A DNA stretch of 64,000 bases from Candidatus Regiella insecticola LSR1 (GCF_000143625.1 NZ_GL379589.1:486273-550272), one strand, 5' to 3'; shown: positions 52,363 through 63,284, counted from the stretch's first letter. The notes: generated by a model not told the origin, from the letters alone. Numbers and translations are program-made.

Positions 52363-55300
52363 TGCGTATCGTCATTGACCTTCAAGGCGCGCAGACTCAT
52401 AGCCGACAACGTGGCATCGGACGCTTTACTTTATCTTTAGCTCAAGCTATCGTGAGAAATCGAGGAAAACACCAGATCTTCCTTGCCCTCAATGGGCTAT
52501 TTCCAGACACCATTGAACCGATACGTGCCGCCTTTGACAGCCTACTACCGCAAGAAAATATCTGTGTTTGGCAATCACCAGGGCCAGTTCATCAGCTGGA
52601 TGAAGCTAATACTTGGCGCCGTCGCTCCGCTGAATTGGTTCGTGAAGCCTTTCTCGCCAGTTTAAAGCCCGATGTTGTGCTTATTTGTAGCTTATTCGAG
52701 GGATTAGGTGACAATGCTATCATTAGTATTGGCACGCTAAATTGTACTGTACCCACGGCAGTAATTCTGTATGACTTAATCCCACTGATTTATTCTCAGC
52801 ATTATCTTATAAATCCTCAGAATGAAGCCTGGTATCAAAGGAAACTCGATCATTTACGCCGAGCAGATCTGTTACTTGCTATTTCAGAAGCCTCTCAGCA
52901 AGACGCCATCAACCATCTTGGTTTTCCGGTCTCGGCATGTATCAACATTTCTGCTGCCGCCGAACCCTATTTTCAGCCGCAAAATATCGATAGTCAGCAA
53001 GAGAAAGACATTCGGCAACGTTATGGTTTATATCAGCAATTTGTGATGTACACAGGTGGTATTGACTATCGTAAAAATATTGAAGGTCTTATCCGCGCTT
53101 ATGCCAAGTTACCGAGACTGCTACGAAGTAGCCACCAACTGGCGATAGTCTGTTCTATTCAGCCGTCTAGTCGAGCCATCCTGGAGAAATTAGCCAAGGA
53201 GCAGGGACTGGATGCTAAAGAATTGGTGCTGACTGGTTTTGTGCCGGAAGAAGATTTGCTGACGCTTTACAATTTATGCAAAACATTCATCTTTCCTTCA
53301 TGGTACGAGGGTTGCGGTCTACCGGTGTTGGAAGCCATGGCTTGTGGGCGAGCAGTAATAGGCGCTAACACCTCCAGTTTGCCGGAAGTGATTGGCAAAG
53401 AAGAGGCGTTATTTGATCCCTTCAATGATAGTGCGATTGCTGAAAAATTAGTACAGGTACTGACTGATGATAGTTTCCGATTAGCGCTGGAACAGCATGG
53501 ATTAGCGCAGGCAAAACGGTTTTCATGGGATAGCACCGCACAACGGGCAATCACGGCAATGGAAACATTACATATCAAGCAATCCGGTCAATCATTGACC
53601 TATAGCGCACCTATTTCTCGACCTAAATTAGCCTATGTTTCTCCTTTACCGCCTGAACGAAGCGGTATCAGCGATTACAGTGCTGAACTGCTGCCAGAGC
53701 TAGCGCGTCATTACACAATCGACGTGATTGCGGCACAGCCTTCCATGTCAGATCCATGGATCCAGGCTAATTGTCAAATACGCAGTTTGGAGTGGTTTAG
53801 AACTTATGCCGATCGTTACGATCGAGTGCTCTACCACTTTGGTAATTCCTCTTTCCATCAACATATGTTTTCCTTAATAAAAGAAATTCCTGGGATTGTC
53901 GTGTTACATGATTTTTTTCTAGGAAATTTATTAGCGCATATGGAAAAAGTTAGCTATCAGCCAAACGCCTGGACGCAAGCACTGTACCAAAGTCATGGTT
54001 ATACCGCCGTGCAACAACGTTTTTATCAATTAGATACTGCAATTTGGCATTATCCATGCAACCTTACTGCGCTGGATAGTGCTCATGGTGTTATTGTGCA
54101 TACTGAATATTCGAACTCACTGGCAAACCAATGGTATGGTAAAGGGGCGGCAGATGATTGGGCAGTTATTCCACACTTACGTGTTCCCGCCCTAAATGCT
54201 GATCGGGTTACAGCACGTCGTCAGCTGGAATTGACGGATAATGATTTTGTGGTATGTCATTTTGGTATGCTTGGACCAAGCAAACAGAATCATCGTTTAC
54301 TGACAGCCTGGCTAGCCTCGACTTTGGCAAAAAGCAATCATTGCGTGCTGGTATTTGTCGGTGAAAATCATGGAGGAGACTATGGAGCTGACCTTATCAC
54401 AACAATATCCAACAGCGGCTTAAAACAACGTATCCATATCACTGGCTGGGCAAATAAAAGCACTTTCTGTCACTACCTAGCGGCTGCTGATATAGCAGTA
54501 CAGTTGCGATCCCTTTCTCGGGGTGAAACCTCAGGCACTGTATTGGATTGCATGAATTACGCTTTACCCACCATCGTCAATGCCAATGGCAGCATGGCTG
54601 CACTGCCGGATGATGGCGTATGGAAATTACCAGATGAATTTAGCGATGCACAGCTAATTGAAGCACTAGAAACTTTGTGGCGTGACCCTTTCCGCCGTCA
54701 AAGGCTGGGTGAGCAAGCACAAAAAATTATTCATACTCAACACGTTCCACGTCATTGTGCGGATAAGTATGCACAATCAATTGAAAACATGTATCGCACA
54801 ATGCATGCTGGAGTACCTGCTTTAACTAACGCACTGGCCGAGATTCAGCCTGCGCCCGTTGATCCTAATGCTTGGTTGCTTCTGGCTAATGCTATTGGGC
54901 AATCCATACCACCCAAGCTAAGAGTACGCCAGCTATTTGTCGATATATCCGAATTAATTCAGCGGGACGTGGGCAGCGGTATACAACGAGTTACACGTAG
55001 CATCCTGCACGAATTGTTAAGCAATTCGCCTGCGGTATATCGGGTTGAACCGGTCTATGCCGAATCCGACGGAAAAGGTTATCGTTATGCCCGTAATTAC
55101 ACTCTAAATATGTTGAATTGCTCCGATTCCCATTTAGGCAACGATGATGTTATCGATTTTTATAATGGCGATCTATTTTTAGGGCTGGATTTACACTACC
55201 ATGCAGTGCTGGCTCATCAATGGTTTTACCAGCAAATGCGTAATTACGGAGTGCAAATTTATTTTTTATTATATGATTTGCTTCCTATTCAATCTTCCCA

Positions 55301-56087
55301 TTCTTGGCCAACACAATCTGAGATAAAAAAAATATATCACGACTGGTTAAAAGTATTATCAGAAACAGCTGATGGTGCTATTTGTATATCACAAACAATA
55401 GCCAATGCATTAACTGAATGGCTTAAGAGTAATGCAGTACCTTTACACCGACGTCCATTTAAAATCGATTGGACACACCTTGGGGCTGACATAAAGAACT
55501 CTTTACCTTCTAAAGGGATACCAGACACCGCAACCGAGGTATTTAATGCGCTTGCTCTCAATAAAAATTTTTTGATGGTCGGCACCCTAGAACCCCGCAA
55601 AAGCCATACACAAACCCTCGAAGCTTTTGAACAATTATGGGCACAAGGTATTGCAGTCAATTTAGTGATAGTGGGCAAGCAAGGATGGATGGTTGAAGCT
55701 CTGGTTGAAAAATTACGTCACCATCCTCAACTTGCTAAACAACTTTTTTGGCTGGAAGGCGTTAGTGATGAATATCTAGAAAAACTCTATGATGCCGCTA
55801 GCTGCCTGATCGCTGCCAGTGAAGGCGAAGGTTTTGGTCTACCACTGTTCGAAGCAGCACAGCACAAACTACCTATCATTGCCCGAGACATTCCTATTTT
55901 CCGCGAAATAGCCGGTGATCATGCCTATTATTTTAATGGCCTCGAACCCAATGATTTGGCTCAAGCCATTCAACAATGGCTAAAACTTGACTTAGAGCAT
56001 CGCGCACCTTCTTCAGAACATATGCCGTGGCTAACTTGGGCAGAAAGTACGCAGCAGTTGTTGGCGAAGATTTTGCCAGCTACTTGA
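52362..56087 (+). CDS. Large three-domain family 4 glycosyltransferase
   Basis: A 1241-residue cytoplasmic enzyme; start ATG 52362 overlaps the previous stop (TGATG) after AAGGA. Three GT4-type units are visible. Unit 1 (about 1-405) begins MRIVIDLQGAQTHSRQRGIG and has TGGIDYRKNIEGL and SWYEGCGLPVLEAMACG. Unit 2 (about 425-810) begins LAYVSPLPPERSGISDYS and has GETSGTVLDCMNYALP. Unit 3 (about 860-1241) has FVDISELIQRDVGSGIQRV, VGTLEPRKSHTQTLEAF and SEGEGFGLPLFEAAQHK. The second E of the EX7E motif is changed to D in unit 2 (ETSGTVLD), so that unit may be weaker or differ in activity. The start and neighbours resemble WbdA-type polymannose synthases, which have two such units. Confidence 0.88.
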   Translation: MRIVIDLQGAQTHSRQRGIGRFTLSLAQAIVRNRGKHQIFLALNGLFPDTIEPIRAAFDSLLPQENICVWQSPGPVHQLDEANTWRRRSAELVREAFLASLKPDVVLICSLFEGLGDNAIISIGTLNCTVPTAVILYDLIPLIYSQHYLINPQNEAWYQRKLDHLRRADLLLAISEASQQDAINHLGFPVSACINISAAAEPYFQPQNIDSQQEKDIRQRYGLYQQFVMYTGGIDYRKNIEGLIRAYAKLPRLLRSSHQLAIVCSIQPSSRAILEKLAKEQGLDAKELVLTGFVPEEDLLTLYNLCKTFIFPSWYEGCGLPVLEAMACGRAVIGANTSSLPEVIGKEEALFDPFNDSAIAEKLVQVLTDDSFRLALEQHGLAQAKRFSWDSTAQRAITAMETLHIKQSGQSLTYSAPISRPKLAYVSPLPPERSGISDYSAELLPELARHYTIDVIAAQPSMSDPWIQANCQIRSLEWFRTYADRYDRVLYHFGNSSFHQHMFSLIKEIPGIVVLHDFFLGNLLAHMEKVSYQPNAWTQALYQSHGYTAVQQRFYQLDTAIWHYPCNLTALDSAHGVIVHTEYSNSLANQWYGKGAADDWAVIPHLRVPALNADRVTARRQLELTDNDFVVCHFGMLGPSKQNHRLLTAWLASTLAKSNHCVLVFVGENHGGDYGADLITTISNSGLKQRIHITGWANKSTFCHYLAAADIAVQLRSLSRGETSGTVLDCMNYALPTIVNANGSMAALPDDGVWKLPDEFSDAQLIEALETLWRDPFRRQRLGEQAQKIIHTQHVPRHCADKYAQSIENMYRTMHAGVPALTNALAEIQPAPVDPNAWLLLANAIGQSIPPKLRVRQLFVDISELIQRDVGSGIQRVTRSILHELLSNSPAVYRVEPVYAESDGKGYRYARNYTLNMLNCSDSHLGNDDVIDFYNGDLFLGLDLHYHAVLAHQWFYQQMRNYGVQIYFLLYDLLPIQSSHSWPTQSEIKKIYHDWLKVLSETADGAICISQTIANALTEWLKSNAVPLHRRPFKIDWTHLGADIKNSLPSKGIPDTATEVFNALALNKNFLMVGTLEPRKSHTQTLEAFEQLWAQGIAVNLVIVGKQGWMVEALVEKLRHHPQLAKQLFWLEGVSDEYLEKLYDAASCLIAASEGEGFGLPLFEAAQHKLPIIARDIPIFREIAGDHAYYFNGLEPNDLAQAIQQWLKLDLEHRAPSSEHMPWLTWAESTQQLLAKILPAT

Positions 56088-56101
56088 ATACATTACTACT
56101 A

Positions 56102-56225
56102 ATACCCAATGAATTTCGAGTTACGGCAAGGCGGCAAACAATCGAATCCCAGGAGTGTACAAGTAGTACATGACTGGGATGAGAGCGAGCAGCCAACGCC
56201 GCAGTAACTTGAAAGGCGAAGGTAT
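56102..56225. repeat. Palindromic repeat family A, diverged interior
   Basis: A 124-bp copy, ends ATACCCAATGAATTTCGAG and AAAGGCGAAGGTAT (one G lost). Its middle differs from other copies (TGTACAAGTAGTACATGACT). The following 56226-56379 shows open frames on both strands but nothing I recognise. Confidence 0.75.
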
Positions 56226-56379
56226 AAATGCTTGTGGACTTTGCAAGATGGTGGATAAATCTGGTTTAACCAGGCGATATTGCCAGCATAAATACAGCAA
56301 GTCTTGTATCTGTAACGTTGGTTCAAATTGGTGCTTTTCTAAGGCAGAAATCCAAAAATTATGAAAAAAGAGGTGAAAT

Positions 56380-56625
56380 ATGAAAAAATCGATATTTTTT
56401 GCCATTACGCTATTCACAATTGGGGTAGAGCCAGCATTTGCTTATATTGATCCAGGCTCTGGCAGTGCCATTATGAGTGTTATCATTGGTTTTTTTGTGG
56501 CCATAGGCGTTCTAATGAAAACTTTCTGGTATAGAATAAAGGGGTTTTTGGGGCTATCGAAAAATAAAAAAACTGACTCTATCAACAATGGTGACCTTCA
56601 AGATAAAGGTGGGGACAGCAAATAG
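56380..56625 (+). CDS. Small membrane protein of a polysaccharide locus
   Basis: An 81-residue protein with GAGGTG 5 bp before the ATG. A signal peptide ends near AFA, followed by YIDPGSGSAIMSV, a membrane segment (VIIGFFVAIGVLMKTFWY) and a basic tail. The YIDPGSGS motif recurs in short proteins found beside polysaccharide genes; the function is unknown. It is probably co-transcribed with the next gene, 12 bp away. Confidence 0.7.
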   Translation: MKKSIFFAITLFTIGVEPAFAYIDPGSGSAIMSVIIGFFVAIGVLMKTFWYRIKGFLGLSKNKKTDSINNGDLQDKGGDSK

Positions 56626-56637
56626 GGAATATTTTGA

Positions 56638-58548
56638 ATGTGTAAGCCGAAAATATTTCTTCTGGCTGCCGGTTATAATAAGCATGCCGAAAGGCCCTGT
56701 AGTTTATGGTCATTCAGTAATGGCAAAAGTATTCTTGACTGGCAAACGCATGCTTTTGAAAAGGCGCTTCCTGGCAATGAGGTCAACATTATCGTTGGCT
56801 ATGATTATCAAAGAATCATCGCTAATCATCCGCACCTTAATTTTTCTCACGTATTAGATTGGCAAAAAAGTAGTGCATTACAATCTTTCCTCAGCGTAAT
56901 ACAGGATTTTTCAAGTCCCGCTTTGGTCATGTACGGGGACACTGTCTTTCATCCTGAAACCCTAACGCAATTTATCAGCATGGAGGGGGATGCCGTAGTC
57001 GCAATAGACAGTGTTTGGAAGCAGCGTTTTTCGGGGCGTTCTCAGGAAGATATCGCAATTGCTGAAACTTTGAATATTCCCCCTTATGGAGAGGTAGAAT
57101 ATACCGGTCTTGTCAAATTCTCTCCCAAGGTGATGGATTGGATATCACGTCATCGAGATAATTACCCTTCCGCCAGCAATTTTATTGATTTGATCCATGA
57201 TATCCAGGATGCTGGTTTTAATATTGCTACCTATGATGTAACCGGCTCTTGGGCCGAGATGAATGAGCCCAACGATTTGGTTCACTTTATACTCGGTAAC
57301 AAAGCAGAAACGTTACGCCGAATACGTCCGCAACTTAAAAAAAGTGAAATATGCGACCAGATAACCTGCACATGGCAAGACTGGAAAAATAATCCTTTGC
57401 GTATCATCAAAGGGGCGCAAGCCCAATTCGAAGGTCAGCGTTTAATTGTGCGCTCCAGCTCTTTTGAAGAAGATAGTTGGGAAACAGCAAATGCAGGTGT
57501 TTTTGAAAGTGTATTGGACATCGATTGCGATGACACTCATGCCGTGCGCAAAGCTATTGAAGGTGTGTTTTTGTCTTACGGGAACCCCTCCGAACATGCT
57601 CAGGTTCTGATTCAACCATTTATAAGCAATGTTGCCATGTCGGGTGTGATATTCACATGCGATCTGGTTACTGGATCATCTTACTACATCGTAAACTATG
57701 ATGATGTTTCAGGGCGAACCGATTCCATCACCTCTGGTCAGAAAAGCGAGCTTAGAACCGCCATTGTTTTTCGTCAAAACATAGACGCCGTACATAAAAT
57801 TGATTCGCGCTTGGAAGGTGTAATTGAAGCAGCTAAAGAGCTTGAACAAATATTAGGATATAACAAGCTTGATATTGAATTCGCCATTGATAAAAAAGAT
57901 CAAATTTACACCTTTCAGGTTCGCCCGATTGTTGTAAAACATGACACACATCAGATTGATGAAAAGCAACTAGGGTTATTTTTACAATCTGCTCGGCAGC
58001 ACTTTAAAAGGAGATTATACGATTTTTTCCGGGATGACCGATTGGAACCCAGCGGAAATTATTGGCAATCGGCCTAATCCCCTGGCGATCAATTTGTATA
58101 ACCACCTCATTACCGAGGATATATGGGCCAAGCAGCGTGCAGAATATGGTTATCGGGATGTACGACCTGCGCCATTAGTGCATAATTTTTGCTCTCAGCC
58201 TTATGTGGATTGCCGCGCATCCATAAATTCATTCATTCCAGCGTCGTTACCAGAAGAGGTCGCCTTGCGTTTGGCCAATGTATATCTTGATCTACTGCAG
58301 GATAATCCTCACCTCCATGATAAGATGGAACTGGATATTGTATTTACCATTTGGGTTCCCACATTTCGGCAAGACGCTAAAATACGCTTCAAAAACCGGA
58401 ATATATCAACACAACACATTGATATCCTTGAGCAAGCGCTGAAAAAGTTGACAGCTCTCGCACTTGTGCGCCTGAACGAAGATACCTCGTCTATTGCATG
58501 CCTTTCAGAACGGTTTGTGCAGGTGGTTGGTTCTGACCTTGATCCTGT
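56638..58548 (+). pseudogene. Nucleotidyltransferase / PEP-synthase-like fusion, frameshifted and truncated
   Basis: The first frame (479 codons) has an N-terminal nucleotidyltransferase-like part (KIFLLAAGYNKHAERPC, VMYGDTVFHPETL) and a pyruvate-phosphate-dikinase/PEP-synthase N domain (RLIVRSSSFEEDSWETANAG, VLIQPFISNVAMSGVIF, FQVRPIVV). The frame is lost at the six-T run 58023-58028. It resumes as TIFSGMTDWNPAEIIGNRP, GYRDVRPAPL and INSFIPASLPEE, the usual continuation of these proteins. At about 58548 it stops matching and gpsA-derived sequence begins. The reaction of this fusion family is not established; the location suggests activated-precursor supply for the surface glycan. Confidence 0.78.
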
Positions 58549-59130
58549 TGATAAAGCCTATTGCCAAAGAATTGGCGATAGGACTACCTACGGCGATCAT
58601 TTTGGCATCTACTGATATCAATTTTCGTCAAGATCTCCAACAATTATTTCGTAGTGAAACGCTTCGAGTATACTTAAGTACTTATATTATCGGAGTACAG
58701 CTCGCTGGAGCGATGAAAAACGTGATAGCCATTGCGGCAGGTATTTCTGATGGTGTTAAGGCGGGGGGCTAATGCACGTGCTGCACTGATTAGCGCGGGT
58801 CTTAATGAAATGAGTTGCTTAGGTCAGGCTTTGGGCGCTGAAGCAGCCACATTCATTGGTATCGCAGGGTTAGGTGATTTAGTGCTTACTTGCACTGATG
58901 ATCAATCCCGTAATCGTAGATTTGGCACCCTGCTGGGTCAGGGGCTGAATGTACAACAAGCACAGGAAAAAATTGGCCAAGTCGTTGAGGGTTATTACAA
59001 TACCAAAGAGGTATTAGCTTTGGCACAACGTCATAGTGTGAATGTGCCAATTATTGAAAAAATATATCAAATATTATATTGCGATAAAAAGGCAGATACT
59101 GCCGTCTCTACTTTTGGAGAACTTTTTTGA
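58549..59130 (+). pseudogene. gpsA: Glycerol-3-phosphate dehydrogenase GpsA, 5'-truncated and frameshifted
   Basis: The sequence begins abruptly at [15 protein letters not shown], equal to the middle of E. coli GpsA (about residue 140), and continues FIGVQL-like [19 protein letters not shown]. At the G run 58763-58768 the frame shifts, then reads [37 protein letters not shown] and [15 protein letters not shown]. The end diverges from E. coli after LYCDKKA. The N-terminal NAD-binding half is missing. No intact gpsA is in the window. Confidence 0.88.
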
Positions 59131-59795
59131 TCAATGTTCTGCTTGTTGATGACCACGAATTGGTGCGTACAGGTATACGTCGTATTCTTGAAGATATCAA
59201 AGGCATCAAAGTTAAGGGAGAAACTCAATGTGGTGAAGATGCGGTAAAATGGTGCAGAAATCATCCTGTTGATATCGTTTTAATGGATATGAATATGCCT
59301 GGTATCGGTGGATTGGAAGCAACCCGAAAGGTTGTGCGCTTTTCACCAGACACCAAGGTTATTATGCTAACCATACATACAGAGGATCCCCTGCCGAAAA
59401 AAGTGATGCAAGCCGGCGCACACGGCTATCTTAGCAAAGGCGCTGCTCTGCAAGAGGTGGTCAATGCCATTAGAGCTGTCCATGCGGGTCAACGCTATAT
59501 CGCATCAGATATCGCACAGCAAATGGCGTTAAGCCAATTGCAACCGCAAGCGGAGGCTCCATTTGATTGCCTTTCAGATCGTGAATTACAAATTATGCTC
59601 ATGATCACAAAAGGAAAAAAAGTCAATGAGATCGCTGAACAGTTGCACCTTAGCCCAAAAACAGTCAATAGTTATCGTTACCGGATGTTCGAAAAACTGA
59701 AAATTAACGGCGATGTTGAATTAACACACTTGGCTATTCGTCATGGATTTTTTAATAAGGAGAAACTAGACTTCTTTCCAAACCGTAGCGAGTGA
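59127..59795 (+). CDS. uvrY: Response regulator UvrY
   Basis: The partner of sensor kinase BarA; in enterobacteria it activates the small RNAs that titrate CsrA. It has 222 residues, start TTG 59127 (as in E. coli), with GGAGAA upstream. The receiver domain has DDH (8-10), phospho-acceptor D54 and the T/K region; the LuxR-type helix-turn-helix is [17 protein letters not shown]. The final residues (DFFPNRSE) and stop are encoded by a family D repeat, replacing the E. coli-like end. uvrC follows after 126 bp. Confidence 0.95.
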   Translation: MINVLLVDDHELVRTGIRRILEDIKGIKVKGETQCGEDAVKWCRNHPVDIVLMDMNMPGIGGLEATRKVVRFSPDTKVIMLTIHTEDPLPKKVMQAGAHGYLSKGAALQEVVNAIRAVHAGQRYIASDIAQQMALSQLQPQAEAPFDCLSDRELQIMLMITKGKKVNEIAEQLHLSPKTVNSYRYRMFEKLKINGDVELTHLAIRHGFFNKEKLDFFPNRSE

Positions 59796-59910
59796 TGCGA
59801 AGTCAAGGCGCCCGGCGCACAGCAACCTTCGTTCCCATACAGTACATGAGGATTGCGAGCACCGGGCAACGCAGGATTCATGTCACTCGCTACGGTTTGG
59901 AAAGAGGTCT
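59768..59910. repeat. Palindromic repeat family D between uvrY and uvrC
   Basis: The ends AGACTTCTTTCCAAACCG and CGGTTTGGAAAGAGGTCT pair closely and TAGCGAGTGA/TCACTCGCTA extends the stem. It supplies the uvrY stop and ends 11 bp before the uvrC start. Confidence 0.9.
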
Positions 59911-59921
59911 ACTATTAAACA

Positions 59922-61760
59922 GTGATTGATTGTTTTGATGCGAAAGAGTTTTTAAAAACGGTGACCTCGCAATCAGGTGTTTATCGCATGTATGATGCCG
60001 AGGGTGCTGTTATTTATGTGGGTAAAGCGAAAAATCTCAAGAAACGTTTAACTCACTACTTTGGTATACAAAATAATCTTAAGACAAAAAGTTTGGTTAA
60101 AAATATCGTTCAGATTGATGTCACCATTACACATACCGAGACTGAAGCATTATTACTCGAACATAATTATATTAAACTACATCAACCACGCTATAACGTT
60201 CTCTTGCGTGATGATAAATCCTATCCATTTTATTTTTTCTTAGTGCCGATATTCACCCGCGTCTCGCGATACACCGTGGTAGCATGCACGAAAAAGGGGG
60301 AGTATTTCGGGCCATTTCCTGATTCTTATGCTGTGCGAGAAACCTTGGCACTGCTACAAAAACTTTTTCCAATACGGCAATGTGAAAATAGCGTTTATCG
60401 CAACCGTTCTCGTCCCTGTTTGCAATACCAAATTGGACGTTGTTTAGGCCCCTGTGTAACGGGTTTAGTTAGCGAAGAAGAATATCAACAGCAGATAAAT
60501 TATGTCCGCTTATTTTTATCTGGAAAAGATCAGCAAGTTTTAAAAAATTTAATTTCTCGGATGGAAAAAGCCAGCCACTTATTGCATTTTGAAGAAGCGG
60601 CCAAGCTTCGCGATCAAATTCAAGCCATTCGCAGGGTAACAGAAAAACAATTTGTTTCTGGAGACGATGAAAATCTTGATGTGATCGGCGTCTCATTTAA
60701 TACCGGCTTAGCCTGTATCCACGTTTTATTTATCCGTCAGGGTAAAATATTAGGCAGTCGTAGCTATTTCCCTCACATCCCCAGCGGGACTGAACTAAAC
60801 GAAATAGTACAGACATTCATCGGTCAATTTTATCTGCAAGGCAACCAATCACGCACCTTACCGGAGGAGTTTTACTGGATTTTTCATTTGGCGGAAAAAG
60901 AGTTACTTTCAGCTTCGTTGAGTGAACTTAACGGACGTAAAATTCAAATACAAACCCGCCCTCGTGGGGCGCGTGCTCGCTATTTAAAATTGGCAGCGAC
61001 TAATGCTGCTGCAGCACTAAAGACACGTTTATCACAACGTTCAACCATACAACAAAGGATGAAAGAATTAGCTAAAGTACTAAAGCTTGCATCGATCAAT
61101 CGGCTAGAGTGTTTTGATGTTAGTCATCTTATGGGCGAACAGACAGTAGCGGCTTGTGTGGTATTTGACAGCAATGGCCCGCTACGTTCTGAATATAGAC
61201 GTTACCATATCAATGGTATTAAACCAGGTGATGACTATGCAGCTATATCACAGGTATTAATGCGACGCTATGACAAGGCTGTTGATGAAAATAATATCCC
61301 TGATGTTATTTTCATTGATGGAGGGAAAGGGCAATTAGCGCAGGCCGTAAACGTTTTTTCTTCATTAAATGTCTCCTGGAATAAACAAAAACCGTTACTG
61401 ATAAGTATTGCAAAAGGAAGCGATCGCAAGGAAGGATTAGAGACTTTGTTTTTATCTACACGAGGAAAAGGGGATTCATTGCCGTCAGATTCGCCTGCCT
61501 TACACCTCATTCAGCATATCCGTAATGACGCACATAACCATGCGATAACAGGACACAGGAAGCGCCGATCAACAGTAAAAATGGCCAGTGTGTTAGAAAT
61601 GATTGAAGGCATCGGTACTAAACGCCGGCAGATGTTATTAAAACACATGGGGGGACTGCAACCATTATTGAATGCCAGCATCGAAGAAATTGCAAAAATA
61701 CCCAGTATCTCGCAAACATTAGCAAAAAGAATTTTCAATACATTGAAACACAGGAGTTAA
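59922..61760 (+). CDS. uvrC: Excinuclease ABC subunit C
   Basis: The nuclease of nucleotide excision repair that makes both incisions. It has 612 residues (E. coli 610), start GTG 59922. The N-terminal GIY-YIG domain has GVYRMYD and [13 protein letters not shown]; a cysteine cluster ([15 protein letters not shown]), the UvrB-binding [11 protein letters not shown], the RNase H-like domain ([20 protein letters not shown]) and C-terminal HhH motifs follow. All are present. The D repeat lies where the ribosome site would be, and no good SD is seen. Confidence 0.96.
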   Translation: MIDCFDAKEFLKTVTSQSGVYRMYDAEGAVIYVGKAKNLKKRLTHYFGIQNNLKTKSLVKNIVQIDVTITHTETEALLLEHNYIKLHQPRYNVLLRDDKSYPFYFFLVPIFTRVSRYTVVACTKKGEYFGPFPDSYAVRETLALLQKLFPIRQCENSVYRNRSRPCLQYQIGRCLGPCVTGLVSEEEYQQQINYVRLFLSGKDQQVLKNLISRMEKASHLLHFEEAAKLRDQIQAIRRVTEKQFVSGDDENLDVIGVSFNTGLACIHVLFIRQGKILGSRSYFPHIPSGTELNEIVQTFIGQFYLQGNQSRTLPEEFYWIFHLAEKELLSASLSELNGRKIQIQTRPRGARARYLKLAATNAAAALKTRLSQRSTIQQRMKELAKVLKLASINRLECFDVSHLMGEQTVAACVVFDSNGPLRSEYRRYHINGIKPGDDYAAISQVLMRRYDKAVDENNIPDVIFIDGGKGQLAQAVNVFSSLNVSWNKQKPLLISIAKGSDRKEGLETLFLSTRGKGDSLPSDSPALHLIQHIRNDAHNHAITGHRKRRSTVKMASVLEMIEGIGTKRRQMLLKHMGGLQPLLNASIEEIAKIPSISQTLAKRIFNTLKHRS

Positions 61761-61813
61761 TGTTGCACCATACTTATCATATTTCACACCAAATTAGGTG
61801 ATTGGCCTGCATC

Positions 61814-62362
61814 ATGCAATTAAATATACCAACTTGGCTTACTTTACTGCGTATCATACTTATCCCGTTTTTCGTTTTAGCATTCTACCTACCTTTAGAA
61901 TGGGCACCTATGGTGTCAGCTATTATTTTTATCTTTGCTGCAATGACAGACTGGTTTGATGGTTTTCTGGCAAGGCGGTGGGGACAAACGACACGTTTCG
62001 GTGCCTTTCTTGATCCTGTTGCGGATAAAATCATGGTGACCATTGCATTAATACTGGTTACTGAATACTACCACGTTTGGTGGATCACATTACCGGCAGC
62101 GACAATGATTGCACGTGAAATTATCATATCTTCATTACGTGAATGGATGGCAGAAATTGGAGAACGTAGCTGTGTCAGTGTTTCCTGGATGGGGAAAACA
62201 AAAACAGCGGCACAAATGTTGTCACTCATTGGTTTACTGTGGCGTCCAATACCCATGATTGAAATGATAAGTATTGTCTTACTTTATATTGCTGTGGTGC
62301 TAACTTTCTGGTCGATGTTCCAATATTTAAATATAGTACGGAAAAATTTAGCCGAGCCTTGA
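61814..62362 (+). CDS. pgsA: Phosphatidylglycerophosphate synthase
   Basis: Makes phosphatidylglycerol phosphate at the inner membrane. It has 182 residues, as in E. coli, starting at [14 protein letters not shown]. The CDP-alcohol phosphotransferase signature (D-G-A-R-G-D-D) is in [13 protein letters not shown] and [12 protein letters not shown]. Membrane helices are predicted throughout. A family A copy starts 4 bp after the stop. Confidence 0.97.
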   Translation: MQLNIPTWLTLLRIILIPFFVLAFYLPLEWAPMVSAIIFIFAAMTDWFDGFLARRWGQTTRFGAFLDPVADKIMVTIALILVTEYYHVWWITLPAATMIAREIIISSLREWMAEIGERSCVSVSWMGKTKTAAQMLSLIGLLWRPIPMIEMISIVLLYIAVVLTFWSMFQYLNIVRKNLAEP

Positions 62363-62365
62363 GCT

Positions 62366-62492
62366 ATACCTACAGCCCTTGAAGTTGCCGCTAGGCGGCG
62401 GCCAGGGCGACCGACCGATGAGCGTAAATATACTACGTGATTCAGCGAACACCCGCAGCTAACAACACGGCGGCTTCAAGGGAGAAGGGTAT
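62366..62492. repeat. Palindromic repeat family A
   Basis: A 127-bp copy, ends ATACCTACAGCCCTTGAAG and AAGGGAGAAGGGTAT, placed between pgsA and the tRNA promoter. Confidence 0.82.
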
Positions 62493-62539
62493 AAATGTCT
62501 TAAAAAGCAGCAAACAAACACTTAAGTTGGATAATTTTA

Positions 62540-62567
62540 TTGACTAGATGCACCAGGTAAGTAAAAT
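62540..62567 (+). promoter_or_regulatory. Sigma-70 promoter of the glyW-cysT-leuZ tRNA operon
   Basis: TTGACT (62540-62545) and TAAAAT (62562-62567) are separated by 16 bp. A GC-containing discriminator (GCACGGCACG) follows, as in stringently controlled stable-RNA promoters. The first tRNA starts 78 bp after the -10 box. Confidence 0.65.
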
Positions 62568-62645
62568 GCACGGCACGATAAAGGACGAAATAGATTGCTA
62601 AAGAACGGCAAAGATTGATGCCTTTAACTTAATCAGCCTAATATT

Positions 62646-62721
<76 letters not shown>

Positions 62722-62766
62722 AATTATTAAAAAATCGTTAACTCTAATAAAGAGCACGGAATGTCG

Positions 62767-62839
62767 GGCGCGTTAACAGAGCGGTTATGTAGCGGATTGC
62801 AAATCCGCCTAGTCCGGTTCGACCCGGAACGCGCCTCCA
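62767..62839 (+). tRNA. cysT: tRNA-Cys(GCA)
   Basis: 73 nt with encoded CCA. The acceptor stem is GGCGCGT/ACGCGCC with discriminator T; the anticodon GCA is in GGATTGCAAATCC. Confidence 0.97.
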
Positions 62840-62985
62840 ACTTTTCTCAAGATCTTTTTTATTTCTTAGCGACACTAAAACGAGAAAAAACGGGCAAAAA
62901 GCGCTGTCTAAATGAAGTAAATAATTGCCCTTCGCCTCTCTTGCCAGCGTATTAGATCACATAAAAGACTTTGAAAAAATTCTCA

Positions 62986-63072
62986 GCCCGGGTGGTGAAA
63001 TCGGTAGACACAAGGGATTTAAAATCCCTCGGCCTCAAGGCTGTGCGGGTTCAAGTCCCGCCCCGGGCACCA
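62986..63072 (+). tRNA. leuZ: tRNA-Leu(TAA)
   Basis: 87 nt with a long variable arm and encoded CCA. The acceptor stem is GCCCGGG/CCCGGGC; the anticodon TAA is in GGGATTTAAAATCCC. The adjacent P4-type integrase suggests that the 3' end served as an attachment site. Confidence 0.97.
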
Positions 63073-63085
63073 TTCAATAGTAAAC

Positions 63086-63109
63086 AGACGTCTACCGACG
63101 TCTTTTTTT
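63086..63109 (+). terminator. Rho-independent terminator after leuZ
   Basis: AGACGTC-TACC-GACGTCT is a perfect 7-bp stem followed by a run of T. It ends the tRNA operon. Confidence 0.85.
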
Positions 63110-63284
63110 ATGCCAAAAATCCAGTTATTACAAGGCTTTTCACGCTTTTTCTGTCTGCCAACGTCTACTCAGTTCGACCCACATCAACAGACTCATGAGG
63201 GTACAAATGCGGGTATATACGGGTTCGATAAAATCATATACCCTCAAGCACACTGAAGGAGAAGAATATAAAGGAACCCCTATC

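Noticed and set aside
56226..56379. Short frames on both strands between the A repeat and the small membrane protein gene
   Set aside because: Neither translation resembles a known family, there is no ribosome site, and part of each lies in the repeat.
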